The notes under the pieces are model-generated. The model was given only the letters and a program-made list of their open reading frames with translations. It did not search any database and was not told where the DNA came from. 64,000 nt of DNA from positions 1,016,666-1,080,665 of the forward strand of contig JAEVLN010000017.1 of NCBI GenBank assembly GCA_018350325.1, in the 5' to 3' direction. The stretch is from Globodera rostochiensis. Taxonomy: Eukaryota; Nematoda; Chromadorea; Rhabditida; Heteroderidae. Shown one piece after another: positions 1-9,900 of the stretch (positions within the stretch are counted from its first letter, which is position 1; each line of letters opens with the position of its first letter). The position numbers and the translations under genes were made by a program.

Positions 1-300
1 CCCCCCCCCTAATCTTTCCCTCCCCCCTCCCTCCCCCCCCCCATCCTCCCCGCATTCCCTTCCCCACCTTCCCCCCCCCCTCCCCTAATCTTCCCCTCCC
101 CCCTCCTCCCCCCCCCCCTGTCCTCCCCGCCTCCCCCCCCTCCTCCCCGCCTTCCCCTCCCCGCCTTCGAGGAGGGGAGGGGGAAGACGGGGGGGGGGGG
201 GGGCGAGGAGGGGAAGGGGAAGACGGGGGGGGGGGGGATCCCCGTCTTCCCCTCCCCGCTTCCCCCCCCCCTCCTCCCCGCCTTCGCCTCGGTCGTAATG
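1..300. repeat. C/G homopolymer-rich low-complexity tract
   Basis: Almost pure runs of C with interspersed T, switching to G/A runs near 170-235 and back. The two halves are partly complementary. Long open frames here come from the composition and are not genes. Assembly errors are likely in such a tract. Confidence 0.8.
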
Positions 301-521
301 AAATTTTCTTAGCCCCATTATTCTGTACATATAATCGTGGAGGGGAATCCACCGAGGGAACTCTTCCCCCGGAAGGATTCCCTCGCAAACAAGCCACGTT
401 CGAGGGTCATCGCTGGGATTTATTATATGTTTTGCAAATAAGATAACATTTCTCGAGGTTTTTTTCGTTTTTTTTACTAAAAATTCCATAGAAAGAAATG
501 CAATAAAAACGGTGTCTGGAC

Positions 522-650
522 CAGTGGGCGAAACTTCGACTTCGAACTTCGCGAAACTTCGGGTATTTTGGGCTTCGAACTTCGAGCTTCGTGCTTCAAA
601 AAGAATTGAGCTTCGGCTTCGGGTAGTGCGCCGAGCTTTGCCCAGCCCTG
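522..650. mobile_element. hAT-like MITE with CTTCGAA-type internal repeats
   Basis: A 129-bp element beginning CAGTGGGCGAAACTTCG and ending GCTTTGCCCAGCCCTG, so its ends are imperfect inverted repeats. It is flanked by the 8-bp direct repeats GTCTGGAC (514-521) and GTCCGGAC (651-658), which differ at one base. The inside is a string of CTTCGAAC-like self-complementary short repeats. There is no coding sequence. An 8-bp duplication is characteristic of hAT transposons. Confidence 0.7.
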
Positions 651-659
651 GTCCGGACA

Positions 660-812
660 TTCCGCCCAGTAGTGAAAAACGGACGTTTAGATTAGAGTTG
701 TCACCCCGACCCCGCAAAATAGGCCATTTTTCGGGGTTTTCCCCGACCCCGACACTTCTAACCCCGACCCCGAACCCCATCCCCGACTCGGGGTCGGGGT
801 TAGCATACACCC
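660..812. repeat. GC-rich CCCCGAC-repeat element
   Basis: Strings of CCCCGACCCCGA pair with GGGGTCGGGG near the right end, giving a foldback-like unit similar to 1445-1552 and 32780-32878. Termini and target duplication could not be fixed. Confidence 0.45.
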
Positions 813-1440
813 CCTAAAGATGGCATCATTGAGTGACAAAATTCATTTTTTCCGAGGGCTTGGTTGTGGTCTTGGCGTACTTTTTTGACAAAAATTTATT
901 GCATTTTTACAAAATTAGTAACAAGAAATCGATTGTAAGACGGTTTGTCTCTTCGTGAAGTAAAATTTTCGTGTGGGATCGAATCCGCTTGAGAGCGATC
1001 CCAGTATTAACTTTTATTCGTTCTCTTCGTTCTTTCATTAAATAAACATTTTTTAATAATTTTCAAATATTTTAATTAAAATGCGCAGAAAAATAATTGA
1101 AAAAAAAATCGCCCCATTTTCTGAATTTTTGCTGCAAAGCAAAGCTTGCCCATTTTGGTTGCAAATCCCTTAACAAATTAGTCGAAAATTCAAATTTTCT
1201 CGGCGGCGCCTATCGGCCCGTCGACCCCCCCCCCCCCCCACTCAAAAGTGAATAAAATTCTCAAAAAACTTGTTTTACAAATTCAAAATTATTTTCAAAA
1301 TTTGAATTTTGCTTACATTTTTGGGTCATTTCGTAAACTGTTTGGGATCCGGTTACATCACTGATGCCCTTCCCTTCTCTTCAAAATAAGAAAAACAAAA
1401 AAAAATACAAATTTGACCTCTAAAATTTTGAAGAAAAATT
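813..1440. other. AT-rich stretch without a recognisable gene
   Basis: No coding region can be supported. It holds a run of at least 15 C near 1225-1240 next to GGCGGCGCCTATCGG. That motif recurs in inverted form near 3180 and in related form inside the element at 53595-53860, so it is probably a transposon remnant. Confidence 0.5.
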
Positions 1441-1444
1441 TTAA

Positions 1445-1552
1445 AAAACCCCGCAACCCCGATCCCGACCCCGACCGATTTGGGTAACCCCGACCCCGAC
1501 AGTCCCGCCCCCGAAAAACCCCGACCCCGCAATTCTCAACCCCGCACGCGGG
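1445..1552. repeat. CCCCGAC-repeat element, host of a nested MITE
   Basis: The same composition as 660-812: CCCCGACCCCGAC strings followed by CACGCGGGG. The MITE at 1561-1744 is inserted in it. CAACCCTAG just after the MITE matches the end of the related element at 32780-32878. Confidence 0.45.
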
Positions 1553-1560
1553 GTGACAAC

Positions 1561-1744
1561 TAGTGATGCACGAGAGTCTCGGTCTCGAGTCTCGACTCGA
1601 GAAAAGTCTCGGGTTTTTTGGGTCTCGGTCTCGGTCTCGAGTCTCGGGGTCAAGTCTCGGTCTCGGTCTCGAGTCTCGGGGTCAAGTCTCGGTCTCGGTC
1701 TCGAGTCTCGGGTCTCGGTAAATTTTGGGTCTCGTGCATCACTA
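1561..1744. mobile_element. hAT-like MITE with TCTCGG repeats
   Basis: A 184-bp element starting TAGTGATGCACGAGA and ending TCTCGTGCATCACTA, which are perfect 15-bp inverted ends. It is flanked by perfect 8-bp duplications GTGACAAC at 1553-1560 and 1745-1752. The interior is an array of TCTCGG and CTCGAG hexamers. It belongs to the same family as 29305-29444. Confidence 0.9.
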
Positions 1745-1752
1745 GTGACAAC

Positions 1753-2937
1753 CAACCCTAGTTTAGATGAATGGATAACTCACCTTTTTTAATAAATATT
1801 TTGACCATCCCGCACTCCGGATCTAAGAACTTTTCTCTACAACTACCGATCCTCTCCAAACTTTCACCATCCCTAGAAAACAAAATAATGCATCCATTAA
1901 TGCATCACTTTTTTTGGTAATGCATTCATTCATGAGATAGGGGTAAAAATGTGCATAATTTTATTTTTTGTAGATATTATGGCAAAAAGAAAATTATTGT
2001 GCAAAAACAATTGTTCGAATTTAGTAAAATTCGAAAGCCCTTGATTCGTAGAAGCTATTTGTAAGGAAGAGCTAAGCGATTGGATAGCTCTCAAGAAGGT
2101 TAGGCCCAGAAAAGCTAAATCGACGAAATAGTGTGCAAAGTGAGAGTGACAGTTAGACACACTAGAGTAACGACAGAGAACGTGTAAACTGGGGGTGCAT
2201 CCCTGCAGTAGTTTGCAACCCATAGAACTTTTTATTAGCTTTCTGGAGAACTGACGAATCAATTCAGCGAAAAATAGTAATTGCAAGGAGGGGATTCGAA
2301 CCCGTGCCCCTTTTTTGTTGAAAAGCTCACAGACCACTAAGCCAAAATTTAAATCTTTTCCGAACTAGAGCCCCAAAATTGAGCCGCTGTGCATATTTAA
2401 GTGGCTCAAAAACCGATTCAAACTTATTTCCTAAACTTTTCCGGTCACGAATAACTCTACTTTTGTTGTTCCATACCGTATAAGGTAGAAATACCGAATA
2501 AGCTGCATATTGTGAAAGTGAAATTAGTTCGTTCCCGGTTCGACCAATTTTTCGAAATTAAGGAAAAACGATTTTTAAGCGCCACCAAAGCCGGATTCAT
2601 TTTCTCTCGGCCTCTAAAGCAAGAATGTTAAACTTACGCTAATTTTATATGTGTTTTTGTGTTAGCTTGTTTAACTGAATTTCTCCGGGGGATAATCGTG
2701 ATGTCGGGGTCCAATTTGTTGTTTTTACAACTAATTAATGAATTTTCTTTGTTTTATGCTCTGACTAAACCCTTTTCCCTTAATGCGTTTGCAGAGATAA
2801 ACCGAAAATGTATGGGTTTCAATGCCAAATATTTCATTCAATTGTTTATTATGCAGGATGGATGACATTTCGCCCACTAAGCAAAAAACGACATTTTGTA
2901 AGGAAGCGAGCGTTGTCCAGCTGGCTGGGACGGTTAA
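1753..2937. other. No gene recognised apart from a tRNA-like head
   Basis: Noncoding sequence. A 135-codon minus-strand frame at 1930-2337 crosses the tRNA-like motif at 2285-2345 and has no recognisable domain, so it is not called. ATTAATGCATC-type direct repeats occur near 1890-1930. Confidence 0.5.
2285..2345 (-). mobile_element. tRNA-like sequence, probable SINE head or pseudo-tRNA
   Basis: On the minus strand TGGCTTAGTGGT resembles an A box and GGGTTCGAATCCC is a near-perfect B box, about 35 bp apart. The acceptor and T stems pair imperfectly, so a functional tRNA is unlikely. The roughly 350 bp downstream on that strand may be the SINE body, but no second copy is present to prove it. 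Confidence 0.45.
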
Positions 2938-3065
2938 AACTAGAGCCCGAACTTGAGCGAGATCTCGAGTCGAGATTCTCGAAAAATCTCGTGAAGCTCA
3001 TTTTTCGTCGAGCGAGATCTCGAGGTCGAGATTCTCGAAAAATCTCGAGCCGGAACAGTCGAGAT
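2938..3065. repeat. CTCGAG-repeat element fragment
   Basis: Starts TAGAGCCCGAACTTGAGCG, like the MITE at 46690-46876 that starts TAGAGCCCGG. It continues with two copies of a unit built from GATCTCGAG and GATTCTCGAAAAATCTCG. A matching right terminus is not visible, so it is called a truncated relative. Confidence 0.5.
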
Positions 3066-3224
3066 TTTTGTGTCTGCCAGTAAGAAACTTGTTATTTAAA
3101 AGAAATTGTTCAAAAATATAAGTTTTTTGAAAATTTTTATTCACTTTTGGGAGTAGTGAGAGGGTCGGCGGTGTCGATAGGCGCCGCCGAGAAAATTTGA
3201 ATTTCCGACTCAATTTGTTATTAA

Positions 3225-3300
3225 AAATGCATTGGTTTGGGTGTGAAGCTGACCGATCACTGCACCGAAAGTCGTGGGTTCGATTTCTGCCCGTGGCTAC
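3225..3300 (+). mobile_element. Possible tRNA-like (SINE) fragment
   Basis: GTGGGTTCGATTTCTGCCC resembles a B box and the segment ends in GGCTACCA, like a tRNA 3' end. Pairing of the T stem is poor and no clear A box was found. Weak call. Confidence 0.3.
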
Positions 3301-3388
3301 CATTTTACCTAACGCAAACAAGAAAATTTGGAGATTTTCTTAAAAAATTGCTCTAAAATTAAAGGTTAAAATTAATTTTAACACTCAC

Positions 3389-3978
3389 ACCATTCAAAGG
3401 GTGCTATGTAATCTCGACAGTGACTGAATTCGACAGTGGATTTCGACAGTGAACGATTTCGACAGAAGCTGATTTCGACAGTTAACTATTTTCACCACCT
3501 CATTAACCTTTTTCAGCTCCTTCGACAGAGTGGATTTCGACAGTACTTCGAAATTTAAAAAAGATACAACACTTACTTAAGAAATTGCAATCTTAATGCT
3601 ACTTTTAAAATGGATAATATTTAAAAGTGCAAGTGTAAGTGCATAAGCAAAGGAATTCAAGCGCTTCCGATCCGCCGAACTCGAACATCTCGGATTCGTT
3701 TCGGCATTGGGACCTTCCCTGGTTTATTCGACACTCGGATAGTATTTGCACTATTCGACACTCAGACTTTTCAACACTGGGACTTTCGACACTCGTACCA
3801 TTCGACACTCGGACCGGTAGCCAATTCAAGCGGGTCGCGATCCTGAAAATCAGCACGCTCTTTTTTTCACTATTTCAAACAGCTGTAACTCATCTCAGAA
3901 TTGTTGCTTAATCATAATTTTGATAGGATTCAAATTGTCTCGATGAGAGGAGTCGATTATAATCACAGGAAAAACAAG

Positions 3979-4016
<38 letters not shown>

Positions 4017-4440
4017 GATATTTTTCATTTTTCCCAAACGAGTTCATAGTGCAAGAAAATGGTTGAAGAAGACGAAGTGTGAACACGAGCCATGCTGAGG
4101 CGGGACTCGACTCCAGTGAGAAATACAGGATTCTCGCACCCGGTGAATTTCAAACTCCCGTTTCCGCTCCCGGAATTTTTTTACTTACAAATGAGCTCCT
4201 TGTGGGAACACATGGTCATCGACTTCTAGGCGGCACCTGCTGCCGGGACCATGAAACTTGAGAAAATACATGTGCGTTCAAAATGAGGTGGTGAAAATAG
4301 TTAACTGTCGAAATCAGCTTCTGTCGAAATCGTTCACTGTCGAAAAAGTCTGAAAAAGACCAAAAGGAGGTGAAATAGTTCACTGTCGAAATCAGCCATT
4401 GTCGAAATCGTTCACTGTCGAATTTTCCTGGCACCATTCA
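3389..4440. mobile_element. About 1-kb element with inverted TTTCGACAG-repeat ends
   Basis: The left end (about 3415-3545) is an array of TTTCGACAGTGAA-like units. The right end (about 4285-4430) is the same array in reverse complement. The run leading from the left array into ACTATTTTCACCACCTC is mirrored at the right. CACCATTCAAAG occurs as a direct repeat on both outer sides and could be a target duplication. The middle carries CATTCGACACTCGG repeats and a TTG microsatellite. No transposase is present. Confidence 0.55.
3979..4017. repeat. (TTG)n microsatellite
   Basis: About 13 tandem TTG triplets inside the 3.4-4.4 kb element. It creates poly-Leu or poly-Gln frames on opposite strands, which are not genes. 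Confidence 0.95.
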
Positions 4441-5005
4441 AAGTACATTCCAGAAAGGCAGTTTCAAATTTGTAAGTAGGGCTTCGATCAATAAACGATA
4501 CGGTATTTCGATAAATGATCGTTATCGAAAATTATCAAAATCTAGGATTTTTTAGGCTCGATAGTATCGCAATAATTATCGAAATCGAACAAATTTAGAG
4601 CCTTGACCTATTCTAATGTGCCCCCAGAGGTTTATTTTGAGTCCCACAAATTTGAATACCGCTGGGGTTGACTCTTACAGAAGAAGTATTACGCCGTTCT
4701 GTCAGGGCCCAATCTTCCAACGGAAGTTATTTTTAAGCATTTTTTGATGAACATTCGTTTTTATTATTTTATAAACAGCATATATGTAACTCAGAATGAT
4801 TTTATTCTCTAAACTGAAATTGTTAGAGTTGTGGATGGTTCTATGAAAAAAAAACAATAATTTAAACAAAAAAATAATAACAGCAGCAGAAATTGGTTCT
4901 CATTTTTATAAAATAACATGAAATAAGTCAATAATAAACCTAAAAATGAATTTATCAAAAACAAGCCGGACAAATTAATATCAATCCGCCTTTGCATTCT
5001 CTGAA
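4441..5005. other. Intergenic, AT-rich, no gene recognised
   Basis: 4480-4610 contains TAGGGCTTCGAT followed by several ATCGAT/TATCGA-type words and may be another degenerate MITE. The rest shows nothing supportable. It includes the probable 3' UTR of the minus-strand peptide gene that follows. Confidence 0.4.
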
Positions 5006-5277
5006 TTATCCCATACGAAACTTTGGCTCTGCTGAAATTTTTGAAAAAAACGAATTTGTAAAAAAGAGTACAATAATTGTTTCTGTCAAAATTACTTATA
5101 TAATTTAAATAAATTTTTATTATTCTTCGTTTGCTTACAAATTGGCCTAATTGCCTTATCAGCTTTTGGTTCTGGAGGCGGCTGCATTTGTGACGTTTGT
5201 TTCGATGGAATGCAACCTCCCCACGCTCTGACAATTAAAAACAGCACAACGACGGCAAAGATTAAACAGAAGCGCAT
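5006..5277 (-). CDS. Small secreted peptide precursor, possibly C-terminally amidated
   Basis: Exon 1 (5277-5139) starts with an ATG and encodes a clear signal peptide: MRFC, a run of Leu/Ile/Val/Phe/Ala, then RAWGGC. A good donor GTAAGC ends it. An acceptor TTTCAG gives exon 2 (5031-5006), which continues in phase and stops after SEPKFRMG. The predicted precursor is 54 residues with two cysteines (Cys4 in the signal peptide, Cys22) and a Pro-rich middle. A C-terminal Gly directly before the stop would allow amidation to PKFRM-amide, as in nematode neuropeptides. No family was recognised. It could instead be a small secreted effector, or exon 2 could be wrong, in which case exon 1 reads on to 61 residues. 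Confidence 0.5.
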
Positions 5278-5486
5278 TTTGTTAAAATTTAATGAGAAGT
5301 TCGCTTAACATCAAAATAAAATGTATAAATAAATATTGTGGTGTTTAAATTAATTAAATTTTGTTATTATTCATGCAGCAAAAGTAACGGGCAATGAATG
5401 CATTGATATGCCAAAATGAGGGCTTTCAAAGCAAATAATTACCAACTCTAAAAATTTGGGGGAGGGGGGGCATGAACATTCAGGAT

Positions 5487-5606
5487 CAGGGCTGGGCAAA
5501 ACTCGGCTTACCCCCGAAACCAAACAAAATTTTTTCCCAAATCCGAAACCCCCAAAATACCCCAAAATTTCCCGTCCAACCGAACCCAAAATTTCGTCCA
5601 GCCCTG
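5487..5606. mobile_element. hAT-like MITE, CAGGGCTGG ends
   Basis: A 120-bp element with inverted ends CAGGGCTGG and CCAGCCCTG. It is flanked by ATTCAGGAT (5478-5486) and ATTCGGGAT (5607-5615), a 9-bp direct repeat with one mismatch. The inside is rich in CCGAAACC/CCCAAAA words. No coding. Confidence 0.65.
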
Positions 5607-5615
5607 ATTCGGGAT

Positions 5616-6184
5616 CCCGGCTAAATGCTGACCCAATCACAAAAATGCCCCTAAAATGGTCGATTGGGGGAGGGCATCGAAAGGAAATTATAAAATGTTT
5701 TGCCAATGCTTTCTAATTGTTTTTTATATGCAAATTTCTAATTGCCAACCTGATAAAAGGATGCGTATGAATGATTATTATGGATGGCATAATTTCATTT
5801 CCTTTTAGGGGCGGAAGTAAAAACAAAAATTTGATAAATTGCGTAGCTAATAAATAAATGTAAAAATGTTTATTTCAACAAAATGTTCTTTTGCCCGTTT
5901 TTGCTTCACTTTTAAGTTTGATCATTTTTTAATCAGAATTAGAGCCTAGTTAATCTTAACTCACATATGGCACCTTTCCATAATCAAATCAAATCGATGC
6001 CGCGTCCATTTATTAAAAATTTCCAAATTGCGTTTGTTAAAAAATGGGAAAGAAAATGCCGAAAACAACATAAAAGGCAATTTTTGCCTTTTTAATCAAA
6101 AAAACGCCGTTTTAAATATTTTTATTTTCAATTTTTTGACCTTGTAAAAAGCAAATTTTAATGTGAAATGATAATTAGCAAATA
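5616..6184. other. Intergenic, no gene recognised
   Basis: AT-rich sequence without a supportable open frame or conserved motif. Confidence 0.5.
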
Positions 6185-6702
6185 AATGTACATAAAGGGG
6201 GATAGAGTACAGTAATATATTAGCAGAGTACAGTAATATATTAGCAGAGTACAGTAATATATTAGCAAATATATTAGAGTAATATATTAGCAGAGTACAG
6301 TAATATATTAGCAGAGTACAGTAATATATTAGCAAATATATTAGAGTAATATATTAGCAGAGTACAGTAATATATTAGCAGAGTACAGTAATATATTAGC
6401 AGAGTACAGTAATATATTAGCAGAGTACAGTAATATATTAGCAAATATATTAGAGTAATATATTAGCAGAGTACAGTAATATATTAGCAAATATATTAGA
6501 GTAATATATTAGCAGAGTACAGTAATATATTAGCAGAGTACAGTAATATATTAGCAGAGTACAGTAATATATTAGCAAATATATTAGAGTAATATATTAG
6601 CAGAGTACAGTAATATATTAGCAGAGTACAGTAATATATTAGCAAATATATTAGAGTAATATATTAGCAGAGTACAGTAATATATTAGCAGAGTACAGTA
6701 AT
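6185..6702. repeat. Satellite array, TACAGTAATATATTAGC units
   Basis: Tandem units of about 20 bp (AGAGTACAGTAATATATTAG plus C), alternating with a longer variant containing AAATATATTAGAGTAATA. The array continues for one partial unit at 11713-11725 on the far side of the retrotransposon, so the transposon inserted into it. Confidence 0.9.
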
Positions 6703-6930
6703 TGTTGTGTCCTTGTCCGATAGGGTTAACAACAATTGAAGAATAAATTTTATTGAAGAATAAATAAATTAACAAATGGTGGACGGAGGTCAAGTTTGGT
6801 TGGGAGTTGAATAATAATAGAAGTGAAAGGACCGAGGGAGCGGGGGAGTAAAGAGTGGAGGAAAAATGATATGTAATCAATGGGTCAATCGATAAGACGG
6901 AACGCCAAGGATGACCGTTCCTCTCCAACA
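6703..6930 (-). repeat. 3' LTR
   Basis: A 228-bp direct repeat of 11485-11712. On the element strand it starts TGTTGGAGAGG and ends GGACACAACA. Confidence 0.95.
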
Positions 6931-6960
6931 CCTCCCTCTTTAAGCTGCTTCCCGGCGGAT

Positions 6961-9900
6961 TTAGTGACGGGACTTCCGCGCCGGTGGCGGCGAGTAGAAG
7001 GTCCTCGGTTTGATGGTTCGACGTGATCGGCGAACCGCTAACGGTGGACTGCCCTGCGGCAATTGCTGATCCTTTGGTGGCTGGTGGTTTTCGTCGGCGT
7101 GAACTGTCGGGATCGGTTCCCGATCAGTGGTTGGGCCGTCCTCTTCGAATGCAAGACGTCGACGCAATTGATTAGCGTGGCGATGGACGATTCTTTTGCC
7201 GAGCGAAGGGACCAGAACTCGATACGTGGGCGAGTGACGAACTCTTTCCACAATCGTGCCTGGCAACCAATGTGCCTTACCAAGTTTGTAGTTGAGGAGC
7301 AAAACCGGGTCCTGAGGACCGAATTCTGATGGTTTTGCGCCATGTTTCTCGTCGAATTGTTTTGTCATTTGAGACGAATATTTGAGTTGGGACTTCCTGA
7401 TGTCTTTCTGATCGACGAATTCCCGTTGTTCCCCCCTTGGGTGGATGAGTGACAACGTCGTTCTGAGTTTCCGACCAAAAAATAATTGGTCTGGGGAATG
7501 CCCATTCAGTACGGCACTTGGAGTCGTCCGGTAAGAGAGAAGCATTTTCTCTGCCCAAAGCTTGTCGCCTTTAGCGCACTTTTTCATTGCTCTCTTAAAA
7601 GTGTCCACGAACCTCTCCACTTGGCCGTTCGATTGCGGGTGGAATGGCGGTGTGAAGGTGTGTTTGATGCCGAATTCCTTGCAGAACCCGGCGAATTCCG
7701 CTGAGCGAAATTGTGTGCCATTATCGGACACTATTTCTTCCGGAACTCCAGACCGATAGATGACTGAGCGAAGCACTTTTATTGTCGCTGACGATGTTGT
7801 GGTGTTCATTAGGCATACTTCTGGCCATTTTGAAAATGAATCCACCAAAATCAGGTACATGTGTCCATCTTCACAAGGTCCGGCAAAATCGATGTGCACC
7901 CGCTGAAAAGCTTGGCTCGTCGGTGGCCACGGAGCTAGCGGTGCTTTTGTAGGTGCTTTCAGCGCATTTTGGCATTCTTCGCACTCTCTGACGACCTTTT
8001 CGATTGCCGAATCGAGTCCCGGCCAGTAAAAATGGCGTCGAGCGAGCGCTTTCATGCGCACGATCCCGGGGTGGGACATGTGAAGTGTTTTCAATGCTCG
8101 CGCCCGAAGAAGAGATGGGACGATGATGCGTTGTTGGTACATCAAACAACCTTCGATTCCGATGATTTCGTCTCTTTTCGGAAAATATGGAGCGAATTCC
8201 GGATCGTTGACCTTTTTCGGCCATCCCGATCTCGACAAGCGCAGAATTTCTGACAGAATTTCGTCTTCTGCGGTTACTTCGGCGATCTCTTTTGCCGTTA
8301 TTGGCAGCTGATCGGTTTGTGATTGAAGGACGGTGCTGATGTAGCATTCTGTTTCCGTGCAGATATTTGCTATCAGCCTGTCCTCTTCTGGCCGGGGGTA
8401 GTTTGCAATAAGCCGGGAAAGGACGTCGGCTTGTCCAAATGCGGCCGTGTTCACATATTTGATGACAAAATCATAATTTGTCATGATCAAAGCCCATCGT
8501 TGGAGTCTGCTGGCTGAATAAATCGGTATTCCTTTCTTTGAGCCGAAGATTGCCAATAACGGCTTGTGATCGGTGAGAAGGGTGAATTTGTGGCCAAACA
8601 GCATTCGATGGAACTTTTGCACTGCAAATACGAGTGCCAGTGCCTCCTTTTCGATTTGGCTGTAGTTTTGTTGGGCGTCTGATAGTGTGCACGATGCGTG
8701 TTCGATCACTTTTTCAGACTTATCCGGCCAAATGTGGCTGATTGTTGCGCCAATTCCGTCTTTGGAAGCGTCTGCTGCTACAACCATTTGAAGGGATGGA
8801 TCGTAGTGGGTCAGCAATAAGTCAGATGTCATAATTTCTTTGGCCTTTTCAAATGCCGTTTGCTGTTCCGCTTTCCAATTCCAACTGATGTCCTTTCGTA
8901 GGAGCTGATCAAGTGGCGCCCGAATTTCGCGCATTTCTTTGACGAATTTTCCATAGTAATTGAGGGCTCCCAAAAATGATCTGAGGGTTGAAACATCGTG
9001 GGGCGGTGGCATTTGCCTGATTGCTTTTGAGCGCGACGGATCTGGTCGGATGCCTTCAGCAGAAATGATGTGCCCCAGGAAAAGTAGTTCCTTTTGAAGA
9101 AATTTGCACTTTTCTAGCTGAATGCGGAGTCCGAATTCCTTTATGCGCGTGAAGAGCTGATATATTGCTGATAGATGTTGCTCCAGCGTTTTGGTGGCGA
9201 TTAGTCCGTCGTCGAGATAGGCGAAAACGCCCGGAATTCCGGCACAAATTTGATCCATTAAATGCTGGAATATCGACGGAGCTGATTTAACGCCGAACGG
9301 GAGACGTTGACACTGGAACAATCCTCGATGTGTGTTGAGTGCACACAGCTGCTGGGATTCCGTGTCCAATTCCATTTGCAAATACGCATCGCGTAGGTCG
9401 AGATTTGAAAAATATGCCGCTCCATTTAGTGCCGCATAAATATTTTCCGGTCGGGGCAATGGATGGCGATTCAACTCGAGGGCGTTGTTCAGTCCGGTAG
9501 AAAAATCGATGCAGACGCGAGTCTTGCCGTTTTTCTTTTTCACCGCTAAAATTGGGGCGGCCCAGTGACTGAACTCGATGGGTTTGATGGCCCCAATCTT
9601 GAGCAATCGATCCAATTCGTCGTTTACGGCGTCGATGGCGCCATGGGGGACCGGTCTCGCTTTGCAATATACCGGTTTTGCATCCGGTTTGAGGATGAGA
9701 TGAGCCTTTGCCTTTGTGCATCGGCCTAAGTCGCTGCTGAATACCTCCGAAAAGTCGGATTGGAGAGCCGAAATGAGCGATTGCGCATCATTCACATTTG
9801 TGGGGTGTTGTGATGCCGTTTTGGAGGGATTGCAGCGTGCTTTTGTGCGCACTTCCTGGAATAAAATCTCCGTTGGGATAATTTCCAGCTGTTCAATCCA

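Noticed and set aside
85..810. 241-codon minus frame
   Set aside because: Gly/Glu-rich translation of G/C runs and a MITE; no domain and composition-driven.
1930..2337. 135-codon minus frame
   Set aside because: It crosses a tRNA-like motif and has no recognisable domain or splice context.
4809..5234. 141-codon minus frame overlapping the peptide gene
   Set aside because: It runs through the intron of the signal-peptide gene in another frame and its end is low complexity.
6096..6931. Tyr/Ile/Leu-rich minus frames
   Set aside because: Translations of the TACAGTAATATATTAGC satellite and LTR.
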